Positions 35,831-47,289 of a stretch of 64,000 bases of DNA are shown piece after piece. The notes under the pieces are model-generated. The model searched no databases, was not told where the DNA came from, and saw only the letters and a list, made by a program, of their open reading frames with translations. Source of the stretch: Lunularia cruciata (lineage: Eukaryota > Streptophyta > Marchantiopsida > Lunulariales > Lunulariaceae); assembly GCA_948567375.1 (NCBI GenBank), contig OX419756.1, positions 59,348,333-59,412,332 on the forward strand, in the 5' to 3' direction. How positions within the stretch are numbered: the first letter of the stretch is position 1; the number at the start of each line of letters is the position of its first letter. Made by a program: the position numbers and the translations under genes.

Positions 35831-37529
35831 TCAATAAACTCCGCTTTATTGAACGAGAGTCAAGTGGCAAATATGCCATGAATTCTTTCACCGTGTAGTG
35901 ACTGATTAACGCCAACTTCAAGAGACTTGAATAGAAGCTTTTGACACATATCATGTTGCCCCAGAGTAGAGGAATTGGGAATACGAAACTAAGGGAACGT
36001 TTACTAGACAACGACCAATTTACGTTCAATAGAACCAATATGGAAGCTTTTGATGCAAATCATCACCGTCCGGATTAGGAAAAGTATAGGACGAACCAAT
36101 CGTTAGATAGCTTATTCTGGAAGGTATAGATGTACCTGCTCCTCGCACCAGTTGTACTCATTATCAGCCATCGCTGATGTAGAGTTCACCAACATATTGA
36201 GACCTTTGCAAAACCAATGCACTACTGGAGTTAGAGTTTGTGATACTTAAATTTGCGGGAAGAGGGTCATAGGACCCGAACTACACATGAAACCCAACAC
36301 AGACGAGAGGAGGTTGATATTACTCCTTTATAGAACCCTTTCTGGGTTTTGTGGACTTTAAGTATGGTTCATGCACTCATTATGGTATGGAAAATAATAT
36401 GTTGCTACCAGGATGATCCCTGGGCTGAAGGATCAAACAGTTGAACTTCGAGCATTTTCGAGAAAGGAGTTGAAGAGGTGATGGTCCGCGTCCCAAACTT
36501 TATAAAGAATGACCTATCCAATGCTTTGGAATTTATTATGCATATCAGTATTATGAGAATTATGTCTTACATACTCAAGGCAAAACAAATAAGACGGCAA
36601 ATTCGTGGGAACGCATTTAGCACTAATCCAAAAGTCATATGTCACGGAATTGTACAAATCTACTGTGACTTGCCTGGAATGAATAAAGGTATGGCTTGTT
36701 TGTCCCCCATCCAACCCGTGTTCATTATGGTTCAGAGATTATGGACTTAGCTGACTCTGTTTCGCAGATTATTGGAATGAAGTACCTTCATACTGTGACT
36801 ATCCGTATGCTTAAGTCCACTATGCATACCAAAGAAAACAACTCACAAGCACCATGCCGTCCTACATGAGCTAATACTGTAAGCGTTCTCAAACGACGTG
36901 GTTCTTGTAAATGGACCTGAAGCTTATATCTATTTCCCATCTACGTGCAAGCTTAACCTTCTGTCCTACTCCAGCCCGTAGATAGAGATCTACATGTACT
37001 ATGCAATTAATGAAGCTTCGGCAGCTGCTTTACAGATCATTGCTATTTTCGAGAGATACACAGGGCCAGCTAAGGTAACATGCTATCACCTCCTGTACTC
37101 GTAAGTACCTGATGGTCGATACAGCTGGTCCGAATCTCGATTCGAAGCTCCAAAGCATGGGTACTTAAACGAAGACACATTATTTCCTCTCCAATCGGCC
37201 AAAAAATCTCCGCAGTTATCATCTATCTCCTGCAGACAAACTTCCAAGGACAGTCAGGAAACAATGTCCAATGCTCTACAAATCTCATACGTATACTTTC
37301 TACTAATCTCCAGAGAGAGTGATGAGTTAAAATATTGCCAGCTTACCAGGCTCTAAATTTTATTCAATACAAAACCAGGGCACGGTAAAAATACAGGAAA
37401 ATTGTTCATCAATTCAGTTTTCATCATTGCAGAGAAAATCAGTATGAGGAAACTTGTAAACTGAAATCCAGAAACAACTCTATCCATGTAAGAAGAGATA
37501 CCTCCTGCTAGATCGAGGTCCAATTTAAG
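35831..37529. other. Upstream region of the mL45-like gene, no assigned gene
   Basis: This should hold the promoter and perhaps 5' UTR exons. On the minus strand, 36,170-36,135 reads MADNEYNWCEEQ followed directly by a donor-like gtacat, which could be a small exon. On the plus strand near 36,990-37,075 a stretch IEIYMYYAINEASAAALQII ... ERYTGPAK is flanked by tag and gtaaca, as a splice-bounded exon would be. Neither could be joined to a gene, so no CDS is claimed. Confidence 0.35.
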
Positions 37530-37775
37530 TTAGAGCGAGACCTTGTACTTGCCGGATATGCCACGATCCCTGTCGATCAAAATTGCGAGGCCCCGCTGCC
37601 GCACAAGTGCATCATGCCCCATAGCACTGTAATAGTTCCATAGGGCCGAAGTGGCATTCTTACAAGACTTCAAATTAGTGCATGAAGTAGTCCGTGAGAA
37701 CCAAGTCTGCTCTCCCGATTGCGAGGAAATCTTCCAAGCCGCAGACCAAACGTCTCTAATCCGGAGGCGTGACAT
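37530..37775 (-). CDS. Hypothetical 81-aa ORF or first exon upstream of the mL45-like gene
   Basis: It starts MSRLRIRDVWSAAWKISSQS and includes SALWNYYSAMGHDALVRQRG. The N-terminus is basic and lacks acidic residues in the first few positions, so it could be an organelle-targeting exon. Possible donors are at the end (aag|gtctcg) or earlier (tccg|gcaagt). It lies 1.7 kb upstream of the mL45-like start on the same strand, so it could be a 5' exon of that gene or a separate gene whose other exons I could not find. Family not recognised. Confidence 0.35.
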   Translation of the reverse strand: MSRLRIRDVWSAAWKISSQSGEQTWFSRTTSCTNLKSCKNATSALWNYYSAMGHDALVRQRGLAILIDRDRGISGKYKVSL

Positions 37776-38371
37776 TTCGTCTCTTCATGCACGGTCCATC
37801 TGAACCCAGAATCCTTTCCCTTAAACCCTGATTCCTTCACAAACATGACTCAGCTTCAATAGTTCATCCTGTATACTCTTTATCCTGAGAAGAAAACACG
37901 CAATTTCATATTCCAAATGATCCGATGCTCGTTTCATCATTCGGATGCACACAATTCGGCTTAGCTGATCTGTCGATTCAGTTCCACAATTTCAGGTGCG
38001 ATTCTTTCTCCAAATCCACTTTTTACGGTGTGGAGTACTCACCTGCGATCGCTGCTCGAAATCAATCACTTCCTCCTCAGTCGAATGATCCCCTCGCCCC
38101 TACCTTCACTATTTTCCAAAATTGCAACGATCTCAATATAATGCTCTAGGACACGTTCTAGCTGAGAATCTCAAACATCCACACTCACGGTAGATTCTTC
38201 CTGAAATTCAGGAGGCCTCTTAGGGTTTTGCACCTTGCTGACATATGGTCAAATCTCTCTAACGTTGACCAAGTGACAGTGAAAGTCTTTCTGCCTGACG
38301 AGAACCGATAAAATTCTAAGGAAAACCGAAAAAACCTACTACAATGAACACATGAAGGTGTGCCTCAAACG
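37776..38371. other. Intergenic, nothing recognised
   Basis: The plus-strand frame 37,925-38,149 (74 aa) has no known motif. Minus-strand sequence just upstream of 37,775 could be a promoter. A poly-purine stretch at about 38,380 already belongs to the neighbouring LINE tail. Confidence 0.3.
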
Positions 38372-38850
38372 TGTGGAAGGGAGAGAAAAAAAAAATAAGG
38401 TTAGGCCACAATAGAATTAGATAACATAAATTTACCTTATTGTCCCTAAGATTTCCAAGCTATGCAGGTTGTAAAGTCTACAAATTACTATGAGAAATTT
38501 GCACTATTGCCACTAAACTATCCGAGTTATGCAAGTAGTAAAGTCTACAAACTACTTGAGCATTCGAACAAGCATCACCTAGTGTGATTGTTTTTTTATG
38601 GTTTGCACCAATCAATGTTCTCTATAGACCAAAGGACACATATGATCTAAAGTATACTATCAAGTATGAGAATGAGAGTGATACCTCGGACGTCTAATTG
38701 AATAAGTTTTCATGCACTCACTAACAAATGTGTTGAACACTTTGTCCATCATTCCATATAAATCCAAGGCTAGAGGAACAAAGAGGTGACCGCATTGCAT
38801 ACTCTTATACTTGGACACCTCGCGATTAAGGAAATGGGTTGTATCATAAA
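38372..38850 (-). mobile_element. 5'-truncated LINE copy (tail copy 5, last ~480 bp)
   Basis: It matches LINE copy 1 from its 3' tail (gagagaaaaaaaaaataagg, taggccacaatagaatt) to the region coding for KYRGMQRGHLFVPLALEL near 38,770-38,840. The antisense orientation is the same as the other tails. A ~60-bp internal duplication (tgcaggttgtaaagtctaca / tgcaagtagtaaagtctaca) lies at 38,450-38,560. Confidence 0.75.
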
Positions 38851-39650
38851 ATAGGTGATTTCTTTAGTTTTGGAAATAAAAGTTGAAATTAGTTCCATGA
38901 AGTAGAATGAGTTATGGATTGATATTTTTTATTTTTTTATTTTTTTATTTTTTTATTTTTTTTTAATATCTCTATAGTAGATTATAATTATTTACACATG
39001 TCAATTATTGTAAACAAATTAGAAAGGGAACTATATATTAATATTCTTAGGTATTTCTTAATGATCCATAGGTACTTTTGTTTGAAGTAGGATAATATGA
39101 TGTTTTTCACTCTAGATATCTTACCATTGAACCATTGGATTTTATTATATACACATGACATGCTTTAATCTTCACTTTACTTGTATCTATCGATAAGTAG
39201 AAGTTACATGCTTGATTTCTCAAATTGGTTAAATAATAAATCTGCTTTACAATTCCATTACATTCCATTCCAAATGTTGAGGACTTGCACTATCTACAAA
39301 TTCAAGATAGTTAGAATAACCTTGTGAAGCAAATTATGTAGTAACTTTTATGAAAAACTTATAGTATATATACTTAAACACCAAGATATTATGATACTCT
39401 CATTATTAGTTCATCTTTTTTAAAATAAAATATTCATGATATATTAAAAAAATTTGTTGGAATTTCTAGTAAAATAATATAAAAAATTTGTCTTATTGAT
39501 GCAAGCCAATAAATTCAGTTACTCAATTATCCAAATAAAGTAAAACATTATTCTAAAAATTAATCAATCAAGTTAAGCTCAATTTCTATAAGGATTCATT
39601 AGTTTTTTTCTTTACCACTTGAGTGGCTTGTAGTTCTCTTCTTTCTCTTG
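38851..39650. other. AT-rich intergenic DNA with a T-rich microsatellite
   Basis: No ORF of note. A (TTTTTTTA)n run lies at about 38,926-38,968. The AT content resembles 58-60 kb and contrasts with the neighbouring elements. Confidence 0.7.
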
Positions 39651-39769
39651 TTCTTTGTCTAGGTCACTAATAAATATTAATTTATTCTTCATTTGCTCAT
39701 TGACCCATGAACATTCATTCTTCCTATCTTCTTATACTACGGTCTTCTTGTGGCTATGTGCCCAACTCG

Positions 39770-40720
39770 GCCGCAATTGTAACAATGTCATTGTTCTTCT
39801 TGAACCCTTCTCGCTCACGAAACTCCATCTTTCCTTTCTTCAACCCATCCTTGTCCTCCTTGGACCGGTTGTGCTCCTCGGTCTTGGAAACAAATTTTTT
39901 ACCAATTCCATAGGAATTGGTCCACCAAAATGCATTGTTTCAGCCTGATGTGTTGAGTCAAGACTACTCCACCTCCTCTAATGGCTCTTGTTATTCTTTG
40001 AGAACATGAAATGGCTTCAAAAATAACACATGGATTTTGTACCTTTACCTCTTGGTGAATTTGCTCTTTTAATCCCCCTTTGAACTTGTCAAGAGCTCTG
40101 GTTGGACTCATATCAATTATTGCAACTTGTAGATCAAAAGATGCCTCCACATACTCTTGGATGATGTTCTTCTACTTCAATCCCCATAGTTGAATTTGTG
40201 CCACCTACACATAATCGATGGATTGGAAATTCTTAAGCATTCCTTCTTGCACTACCATCCCAATGATCTCTCTTCCTTCTACCAACATTGATTGTTCCCA
40301 AGCATCGTACCATGTGAGAGCTTTATTGGTCAAGTACTCACATGCAAACATGTCTATAAAATGATTGGTGATCTCAATTGACAAGAATCAAAATTATTGA
40401 TTCATTCTTGAAATCCAATTTTCTATACTCTCATGGAACATTGTCCCTTGTAAGGCTTGATGTTGCTCATCTTCTTCATCCATAGTAACAATGTTGCTTC
40501 ATTGTTGATCATGGTTGGTGTCATCGGCATGAGTGACTCTCCAAGTACTTTGGTCATTGTTACTAGGTTTTGGGATGATTCTTTTTCTTGCATTACATGA
40601 TTGTTCTTGAAGGTACATACTTGACTTTGCAATGCCTTCATTGTCATCTTTATCTCTTGAAACTCGTTCAACATCCCTTGCATTCCTTACATCAGATCTT
40701 GCAATTGTGGCTCCATGATT
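39770..40720 (-). pseudogene. Gag remnant of B2
   Basis: Fragments match B1 gag: MQGMLNEFQEIKMTMKALQS in 40,683-40,423, and LQVAIIDMSPTRALDKFKGG then IFEAISC in 40,150-39,899. Stops and gaps lie between. The zinc-knuckle Cys region is only partly readable near 39,770-39,800. Confidence 0.75.
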
Positions 40721-40757
40721 TGTACATATGGTAAATGCTCAATTGCTACTTCCTATT

Positions 40758-40961
40758 TCAATGGAGGGTTAATATGATCACTCGGGAAGGAGCGCAATCG
40801 GTTAGGACTACCATTGGGACCTCAAAAGCTATCACTTGTTGATAATATTCCTCATTGATATTACGAACACAAAATTCCATAAACATCACTTTTGGCCTAA
40901 CTACATAATGGGCTTCTACTTGAGTGTTGAAAGGGAGTGGATTTGGTATATTTATATCCAT
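40758..40961 (-). CDS. Leader ORF 2 of B2 (67 aa, open in a decayed element)
   Basis: It starts MDINIPNPLPFNTQVEAHYV and is the same length as leader ORF 2 of B1 (53,263-53,466), with about 51 of 67 positions identical. It sits between leader ORF 1 and gag. The surrounding gag and leader ORF 1 carry stops, yet this frame has none. No known domain, no clear membrane segment. Expression is not shown by the sequence. Confidence 0.5.
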   Translation of the reverse strand: MDINIPNPLPFNTQVEAHYVVRPKVMFMEFCVRNINEEYYQQVIAFEVPMVVLTDCAPSRVIILTLH

Positions 40962-41340
40962 TGCATCATAATAGAATGTAGATTGTCAAGTCCTACTCTC
41001 TATTGTATTGTTTTGTATTGTATATCACCATAGATAGAATCACGGGGTTTGGCAAATTCATTATTATGTCCATGAGCTTTTGTTCCAAAGTGGTAAACAA
41101 GATATACTCTTACTTGCTCAAGCTAGATGTACATAATCTAGATATGGAATGGATTCAAGAACAGAAGTGAGGTGCATGAAATTTTCCTTTAGGAGTATCC
41201 ATCCCATCCTCTTTCTAAAACACCTCCAATCTATCAATTAAACTATATTTTCTCCTCTTGAAATTACTCAATCTCAATAACCAGTGTTCGTCCAAGAAGT
41301 ATGATCCACTCTCTTGGATTAAAACATATGCTTTGATTAT

Positions 41341-41940
41341 AGTGTTCCAAGGATAGGAGAATCCCCAAGAGAAACACAAGAGAAAAAACACCAAAGAAAC
41401 ACAAGGCTTCATCCCTCAATACTCTGATGCTCCAAAGGAGCACCTTGTCTTTATCATATAGCAAAGATGATCCATTCAAAAGGAGCTCTACCCTTGGATC
41501 ATGTACATGGATTGGTGATATGTCAACAAGCTCCATCCTTAGATTAGTTGCATGGTTTGGTGACATGTGGATCCTTGTCGTATTTGGTTGGTCAAACAAG
41601 TTTGACCAAAGGGAATCTTTGGAAAATCCTCTTATAGGAAGCTCAAAAAAGCATGGACAAGATACCATTGGAAAGCTCTTGATGAGATGAACTCAAGGAG
41701 AAGCCATTTCACTTCCTCCGAAGGGCATCAACTGTTCATTTTTCAAAGCCTAATTCATTTGTCTAGGCCTCCAAAATTGCCTCTAAAGTTTTCAAGGTGT
41801 TTTTGACCTTTGTCTTATTTATAGAAGTACTCTTTTGGTAACATAGCAATATAATCAACTTAGACCATCATTTAAAAATCCCTCAAGATATTACTAAGCT
41901 AATTTCCACCTCTAGATAATCTATCTAGCTAATGGTTTTA
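41341..41940 (-). repeat. 5' LTR of B2
   Basis: It aligns with the B1 LTRs across its length, for example ggagcaccttgtctttatca (TATA region) and taccattggaaagctcttga. Borders are inferred from that alignment. It is diverged, so an old copy. Confidence 0.75.
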
Positions 41941-41982
41941 AAGGAGGTAGTGTAGTTGCCTTGGCACTCATTTGTAGGCACT

Positions 41983-42573
41983 TGTAGTACCAATAGCTAG
42001 ACATATCATCTAAAATTGAAATTTGGCTTGGTAATATTTGGAAGGATGTTATATATGATAGACTAAGTACATTAGATAGAGGTGTCACCTAAAGAGTACT
42101 TTTACTAATAGGGTAGGAGTTGAAAATAACCTAAAAGCTTCATGCCAATTTTGAAGGCCTAAACAAATGAATTAGGCCTCAAAATATCTCCATTTCCTTT
42201 CAAAGGAAATAGAGGCTTGCCTTTCCTCCCCCTCATTTGTCTTGGCAAGAGCTTCCAACTGTACCTCACCCCCATGCAATTCTGAGATTCCCATAGGACG
42301 ATTCACTAAAGATTCCCTCTTGTCAAGGCTTGTTTGACCAACCAGATAGGACCAGAACCGACATGTCACCCATGCATGCAACTAACCTAAGGGTAGAGCT
42401 TGTTGACATGTCAAAAATCCATGTATATGATCCAAGGGTGGAGGTTCCTTTGAGGGAATCCTCTTTGTTATATAAATACAAGGTGCTCCTTTAGTGCATC
42501 AAATTTTTTAGTGTGAAACCTTGTGTTTCTTCTCTCTTGGAATTGGAAGTTCTCTTGTCCTTGAAATCTTATA
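41983..42573 (+). repeat. Family B-type solo LTR, plus orientation (degenerate)
   Basis: It starts tgtagtaccaatagctagac and runs to cttgaaatcttata. Between, it follows the family B LTR in the orientation opposite to B2, with aggcctcaaaatatctccat, cttgtttgaccaaccagata and the TATA region tgttatataaatac. No internal element is attached on either side. No clear target duplication seen. Confidence 0.7.
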
Positions 42574-42870
42574 GCAGCTAATCATCCTTGTGTGGTGTGC
42601 TAAGCTAATGCTCATCCATGGGCAATCCGTGCATGATTGTGTGGGTCATTGATGAGGGAGTGTGTAAGGATGTTATATGGGAATAGAGCGAGGTATGGGA
42701 CTATGGGATAGTGGAGGGTATCTTGTAATGGGAGAGATAATCCATCTAGATAATGGGGAGATGGGAGACTCATTCTAAAGGGAAGGAGGGGGGATCACAC
42801 TTTGAAGTGGTGGTAGCACTATATGAGGAGAGGGAAAGGTGGTGGTAAGATAAGGATGTTGTAGAGGAGT
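42574..42870. other. G-rich spacer between two solo LTRs
   Basis: Purine-rich, low-complexity sequence (ggagatgggagactcattct, agaggagtt) without an ORF. It ends with the target ggagt of the next LTR. Confidence 0.5.
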
Positions 42871-43500
42871 TGTAATACCAAGAGTTAGCCATATGATCTT
42901 GATGTGAAATTTGGTTTAGTAATATCTAGAATTATGTAAGATATGATGGACAAAATAGATCAGATAGAAGTATCATGAAAATAGTACTTCTACTTATAGG
43001 GACAAAACCAAAATAGACTTGAAAACCAATAGCTAGACATATGATTTAAAGGTGAGAATTGGTTTGGTAACATCTGGAATGATTTTACACATGATGGACT
43101 AAATAGATTAGAAATAGTTATTACCAAAAGGGGACTTCTACTAATAGAGTAGGAACCAAAATATGCTTGAAATCTTTGAAGGTAATTTTGGAGGCCTAAA
43201 TGGATGAATTAAGCCTAGAAAATGTGCATAATTTCAAAACTCTTCCACCCCCCTCTCCATTTGTCTCATCAAGAGTTTCCAACGGTATCTCACCCATGTG
43301 ATTATGAGATTCCTATAAGAAGAATCCCTAAAAGATTCCCTCTGGTCAAAGCTTGTTTGACCAACCAGATAGGATCAAGACCAACATGTCACCTATCCAA
43401 GTAAGTAATCCAAAGGTGGAGCTTGGATTATTTACTTAGCTTGGATCACCTATATATGTGCCTAATCCTATGGTGGAGCTTCCCCGGAGGAGACCCCCTT
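42871..43500 (+). repeat. Solo LTR of family B, left part (split by A2)
   Basis: It begins tgtaataccaagagttagcc, the start of a family B LTR in coding orientation. At 43,500 homology breaks at the A2 border and resumes at 55,669. The 5 bp before it (ggagt) match those after the right part (ggagc) at 4 of 5 positions. Confidence 0.85.
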
Positions 43501-43864
43501 TGTAACAATATGGAGTTTAGCGACGAAGTTAGTCGGGCTTACAAAGTAGAGAATACGACAAAATAGCCTAGAATATTATAAAAGCATCTAAGAAGCTTCT
43601 TGGGAAGCTTCCCAACTAGTTAACTTGCGCCCTAAGCAGGTAGCTTCTAGAAGGAAGCTTCTAGAAGCTTCTAACTAGCTTAGCTTGCATGCCAAGTAGG
43701 CGGCTTCTAGAAGGAAGCTTCTTGAGAAGCTTCAAGGGCCTTGTATGCTACTTATAAATACCAAAGCCAAAGCTCATGTTAGGCATTTGGAGTTTTCCCT
43801 CATTCAAGTGTCACAATGTGAGTTTCCATTCTCCTATTTCTCTCCTCGGTTTTGGTCTTTTACA
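43501..43864 (+). repeat. 5' LTR of A2
   Basis: It runs tgtaacaatatgg ... cttttaca. The TATA box cttataaatacc lies at 43,751. It is 47 bp shorter than the 3' LTR because it lacks a segment like cttggttaacttggcttgca (present at 55,469-55,515). Confidence 0.95.
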
Positions 43865-43865
43865 T

Positions 43866-43880
43866 TGGTATCAGAGCAGG
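43866..43880 (+). other. Primer binding site of A2 (initiator Met-tRNA)
   Basis: tggtatcagagcagg, one base after the LTR end. It is the standard plant retrotransposon match to the 3' end of initiator Met-tRNA. Confidence 0.92.
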
Positions 43881-43886
43881 AATGGG

Positions 43887-44102
43887 ATGGATGGAATTTA
43901 TGGACCACCAAATCCACTTCTGCCAAACCATTGGGATTTTCATGTCCAGATATTACCAAAGCAGCATTTCACACAATTCATCACCTCATGCTTTGTGCAG
44001 GATTTTCTACATATGATCACCGTGTCAGAGGAACCCTTGATACTTCCAGTTGTAACTTATGGAGAACGGTGGACGTGCTATATCTATGTGTTAATCAACT
44101 AG
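43887..44102 (+). CDS. Leader ORF of A2 (71 aa) between primer binding site and gag
   Basis: It starts MDGIYGPPNPLLPNHWDFHV seven bases after the primer binding site and ends YIYVLIN. It shares with B1 leader ORF 1 the positions NP, ILPVV-Y near residues 50-58, and a final W-x3-IY-L. The start codon is the second of two in-frame-independent ATGs at 43,882 and 43,887, and only the second opens this frame. Its position before gag, similar length and similar ends in unrelated families suggest a conserved accessory ORF. No known domain. Confidence 0.5.
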   Translation: MDGIYGPPNPLLPNHWDFHVQILPKQHFTQFITSCFVQDFLHMITVSEEPLILPVVTYGERWTCYIYVLIN

Positions 44103-44135
44103 ATAAATTGAGAGTAGTGGAATAGAGTAATAGCG

Positions 44136-44970
44136 ATGGTGGCAATACCGGATGTTATCCTTGCAATGCAACAACAAATTGAGCATCTTACTCGATTGTT
44201 GGATGAACGAGACCAGTAACGACAAGAATAGATAAACTGAGCACCAGTTCGAGATGGAGAAGATCGCATTTGATTTCCAAAATCCAAGGTGTTTGAAGGC
44301 AAGAATCTTCCAAGCACAGCGGAGAATTTTGTGTTTGATTGTGAACGTTACTTTGAAGACACCAATCTTCAAGACAAGCGGAAACAAATTCTCTTGGCGT
44401 CTTGCCAATTGGATGGCATGGCAAAACTTTGGTGGCGATTCCGAGTAGAAAGAGCTAAACAACAAATTGTTACACCGATTTTGACATGGGCACAATTCAA
44501 AGATGCAATACTTGGTCGATTTCAAACTATAAATGCCACCCAAGCTGCACGAGATAAATTGGCAAAGTTGAGGCAAATTGGCTCAATGAGAAGTTATATC
44601 ACACAATTTTAGAACATCATCATGCAAATTCCAAATATCCAAGAAGGTCAAATTCCAGATTGATTTATGCGAGGATTGAAGTCACGAACCAAATTGGAGG
44701 TGACCATGCGGGAGCCACAAAATGTAGAAGAAGCTATGAAATTGGCTGAGCGTTTTGATTACTTGGTTGCGACAACTTGGTCTTGACCTCGATCTACACA
44801 AAGCCTACGAGTGGAAGAACCGGTACCAATGGAGATTGATGCTATCCAACGAAGACCACTTGGCACAACAGATAGAGAAAGATTACGATAAAATGGAGGT
44901 TGCTTTTATTGTCGCCAAGTTGGACATCGCATTGCTGAATGTCCACTTAAGAATGGGCGACTAACAAGTT
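44136..44970 (+). pseudogene. Gag of A2 (frameshifted)
   Basis: It opens MVAIPDVILAMQQQIEHLTR at 44,136, then has stops near 44,217. The gag core is open in 44,289-44,612 (FEGKNLPSTAENFVFDCERY, KLWWRFRVERAKQQI, WAQFKDAILGRF). After a stop at 44,610 it continues QIPDxFMRGLKSRTKLEVTM. An intact zinc knuckle CFYCRQVGHRIAEC is present near 44,901-44,942, in a different frame from the ORF at 44,755-44,964. The protein would form the particle and bind RNA. It cannot be made intact. Confidence 0.8.
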
Positions 44971-45059
44971 GCCCAGATGGAGTTTGTGGATCAAAATGAT
45001 CAAGGAAACAAAGAATCCCAGTAAGAGATTTTGAGCCGCCTATTGGGAGCTTGAATAGT

Positions 45060-47095
45060 TCCAATGGGATTGAAGGCTTGACCTATGCAAGTTTGTTTCA
45101 CTTGCAAGGTACAATATCTAATTGAGGTTGTAGGATTTTGGTTGATTTTGGAAGTTCAGAGAATTGCATGTCTATGTAAGTAACAAAGGAATTGGGTATT
45201 CCTATCAAGCCAGTGTTTGGAAGTAGTTTGATGATGGCGGATGGTAGAAAGGGTTCTGCATTCCGCACCTCACATCTTGTTACCTTCAAGATTGGGAAGG
45301 AGTATTTGGAGTGTATGAGGTTTGTAGTGGCACCTCTACACAATGATATCATTCTGGGTCTACCTTGGCTTGAACGTCGTAAGGTTCAATTTGATCAGAC
45401 CCGATGACAAATTCAAGTACAACACCAAGGTAGAAATTTCCAATTAGGTTGTCTGGCACCTCTGAGTAAGACGCCTAAGAATAATCAGTCCCAATATGGG
45501 AAGTTTGTCGAGAAGGTAGCCATAGAGCAAATTTGGAAGAGAGATGAGTCCCAAGATGGGAAGTTTGCCAAGAAGGCAACCATGGAGCAAGCTTGGAAGA
45601 GAGATGAGTCCCTGGAAGGGAAGTTTGTTAATGAAGCGGCCATAGAGCAAGCTTTGGAGGAAAATAAGTTTGTATTCACGATGTGGGTCAAGCCAATTGC
45701 ACAAGAACAATCTGAGGAGGGCCAAGAGCATCATCAAGCAATGGTTGATTGGATAGTTCAGGAGTTTGCAGATGTGTTTCCGGATGATCTGCCAAAGGGA
45801 TTACCCTTCGATCGAGGTATGCCCTTCAAGATCAAGTTATTGTTAGGGAGTACTCCAGTGAGTAGACCAATCTATCGGCTCTCACCAAAGGAGTTGGAGG
45901 AGTTGCAAACAACACTTATAAAGTTGTTGGAGAAGGATTTCATACGACATAGTACCTCTCCTTGGGGAGCACCGGTACTATTGTTCCAAAGAAGGATGGA
46001 AGGCTTTGTTTCTATATTGATAACCGTGGATTCAATAAGCAAACCATGAAGAATTCATATCCCTTGCCTTGGATCGATGACCTGCTTGATCAACTAAGTA
46101 GAGCACGCTACTTTTCCAAGTTGGATCTTTGTAGCGGCTATTGGCAAATTCCTATTGAAGGACAAGCCGTGCAAAAGACTACCTTTTGCATAAGGTATGG
46201 ACATTTCGAGTGGAGAGTTCTACCTTTCGGACTCACTAATGCTCTAGTAGTCTTCATGGATCAGATGCATCGGGTGTTGGAGGGACTATTGGATCAGTCC
46301 ATGGTGGTGTTCTTAGATGATATCCTAATCTATAGCAGGAAAGAGGCAGAACACATGAATCATGTGCAAGAAGTCCTAAGACAACTACAACAGTGGCAAT
46401 TTTACTGCAAGAAGTCAAAGTGTGCTTTTTGGCAGAAGGAGGTTGCTTTCTTGGGTCATAAGATCTCATCAGAAGAGATCAAGATGGAAGAAGAGAAGAT
46501 CAAGGCCATTACTGATTGGCCTACCCCAAAGGATGCTACAAAAGTACAAGCATTCAATGGATTGGCCAGTTTTTACCAACGGTTCATCCACTATTATGCT
46601 CACGTGGCTGCACCATTGACTGACCTCTTGGGAAAGAACTTGAGCTTCCAGTGGACCACCAAGCATGAAGAAGCATTCTAGAAGTTAAAGCATATGGTGT
46701 CTTCAAGACCCATTCTTCAACCATATGATCCTCAACTACCTTGTGTGGTTGATTTTGATACTTCTAACTTTGTAATTGGAGTTGTGTTGCAACAAGAATT
46801 TCCAAATGGACTACATCCTATTTCCTTTGTGTCTTGCCAACTAAATACAGCTGAAAGAAATTACTCTACTCGAGATCGGGGACAACTTGCAATGGTATAT
46901 GCTACCAAGGTATGGAGGCATTATCTCTTGGGGAAACAAGTGATCATGCAAACTGATCACAAGCCATTGTTGCAGACCTTACACTTGGAGCACATGAAGA
47001 GTCGGCATCATCGATGGGAAGAGCAACTTCAATTTTTTGACATCAAACTTGAGTACAAACCAGGTCGGTTCCATGTCATCTCTTATGCTCTATAA
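45060..47095 (+). pseudogene. Protease, reverse transcriptase and RNase H of A2
   Basis: Protease near 45,130-45,180 reads ILVDFGSSENCMSM, with Asp kept but Phe where Ser or Thr is usual. Reverse transcriptase spans 45,582-46,049 and 45,962-46,681 with one frameshift near 45,985. It has RPIYRLSPKELEELQ, SKLDLCSGYWQIPI, IRYGHFEWRVLPFGLTNA and the catalytic VVFLDDILIYS. RNase H is in 46,694-47,095: VVDFDTSNFVIGVVLQQE, NYSTRDRGQLAMVYA and QTDHKPLLQTL. One stop at 46,679-46,681 separates them. It would convert element RNA to cDNA in cytoplasmic particles. Confidence 0.85.
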
Positions 47096-47289
47096 CAACG
47101 ACCTGATTTGAAGGCTCTTCCTCTCATCACGGTGGCAATTACAACGGTGTCCATTGACCCTCAAGTCCATAATGAGTTTCAAGCAGCTCTACAACAAGAT
47201 CCTTTCTTCCAAATGGTACACAATTGTCTAACAGCATGCGACAAGGAGTACAACACCTTCTCCTTCAAGGAAGGCCTTTTATTCCATGC

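Larger units (their letters stand above)
39651..41940 (-). mobile_element. Truncated family B chromovirus B2 (5' LTR, leader ORFs, gag)
   Basis: On the minus strand it has a 5' LTR (41,940-41,341), a degenerate primer binding site (about 41,340-41,325), leader ORF 1 (41,202-40,985, broken), leader ORF 2 (40,961-40,758, open), and gag from about 40,720 to the zinc-knuckle area near 39,770. Homology to B1 stops at about 39,650, so pol and the 3' LTR are missing. Confidence 0.8.

Noticed and set aside
35709..36038. 109-aa minus-strand ORF as the true mL45 N-terminus
   Set aside because: It overlaps exon 1 in another frame, and its frame does not continue into the phased exons.
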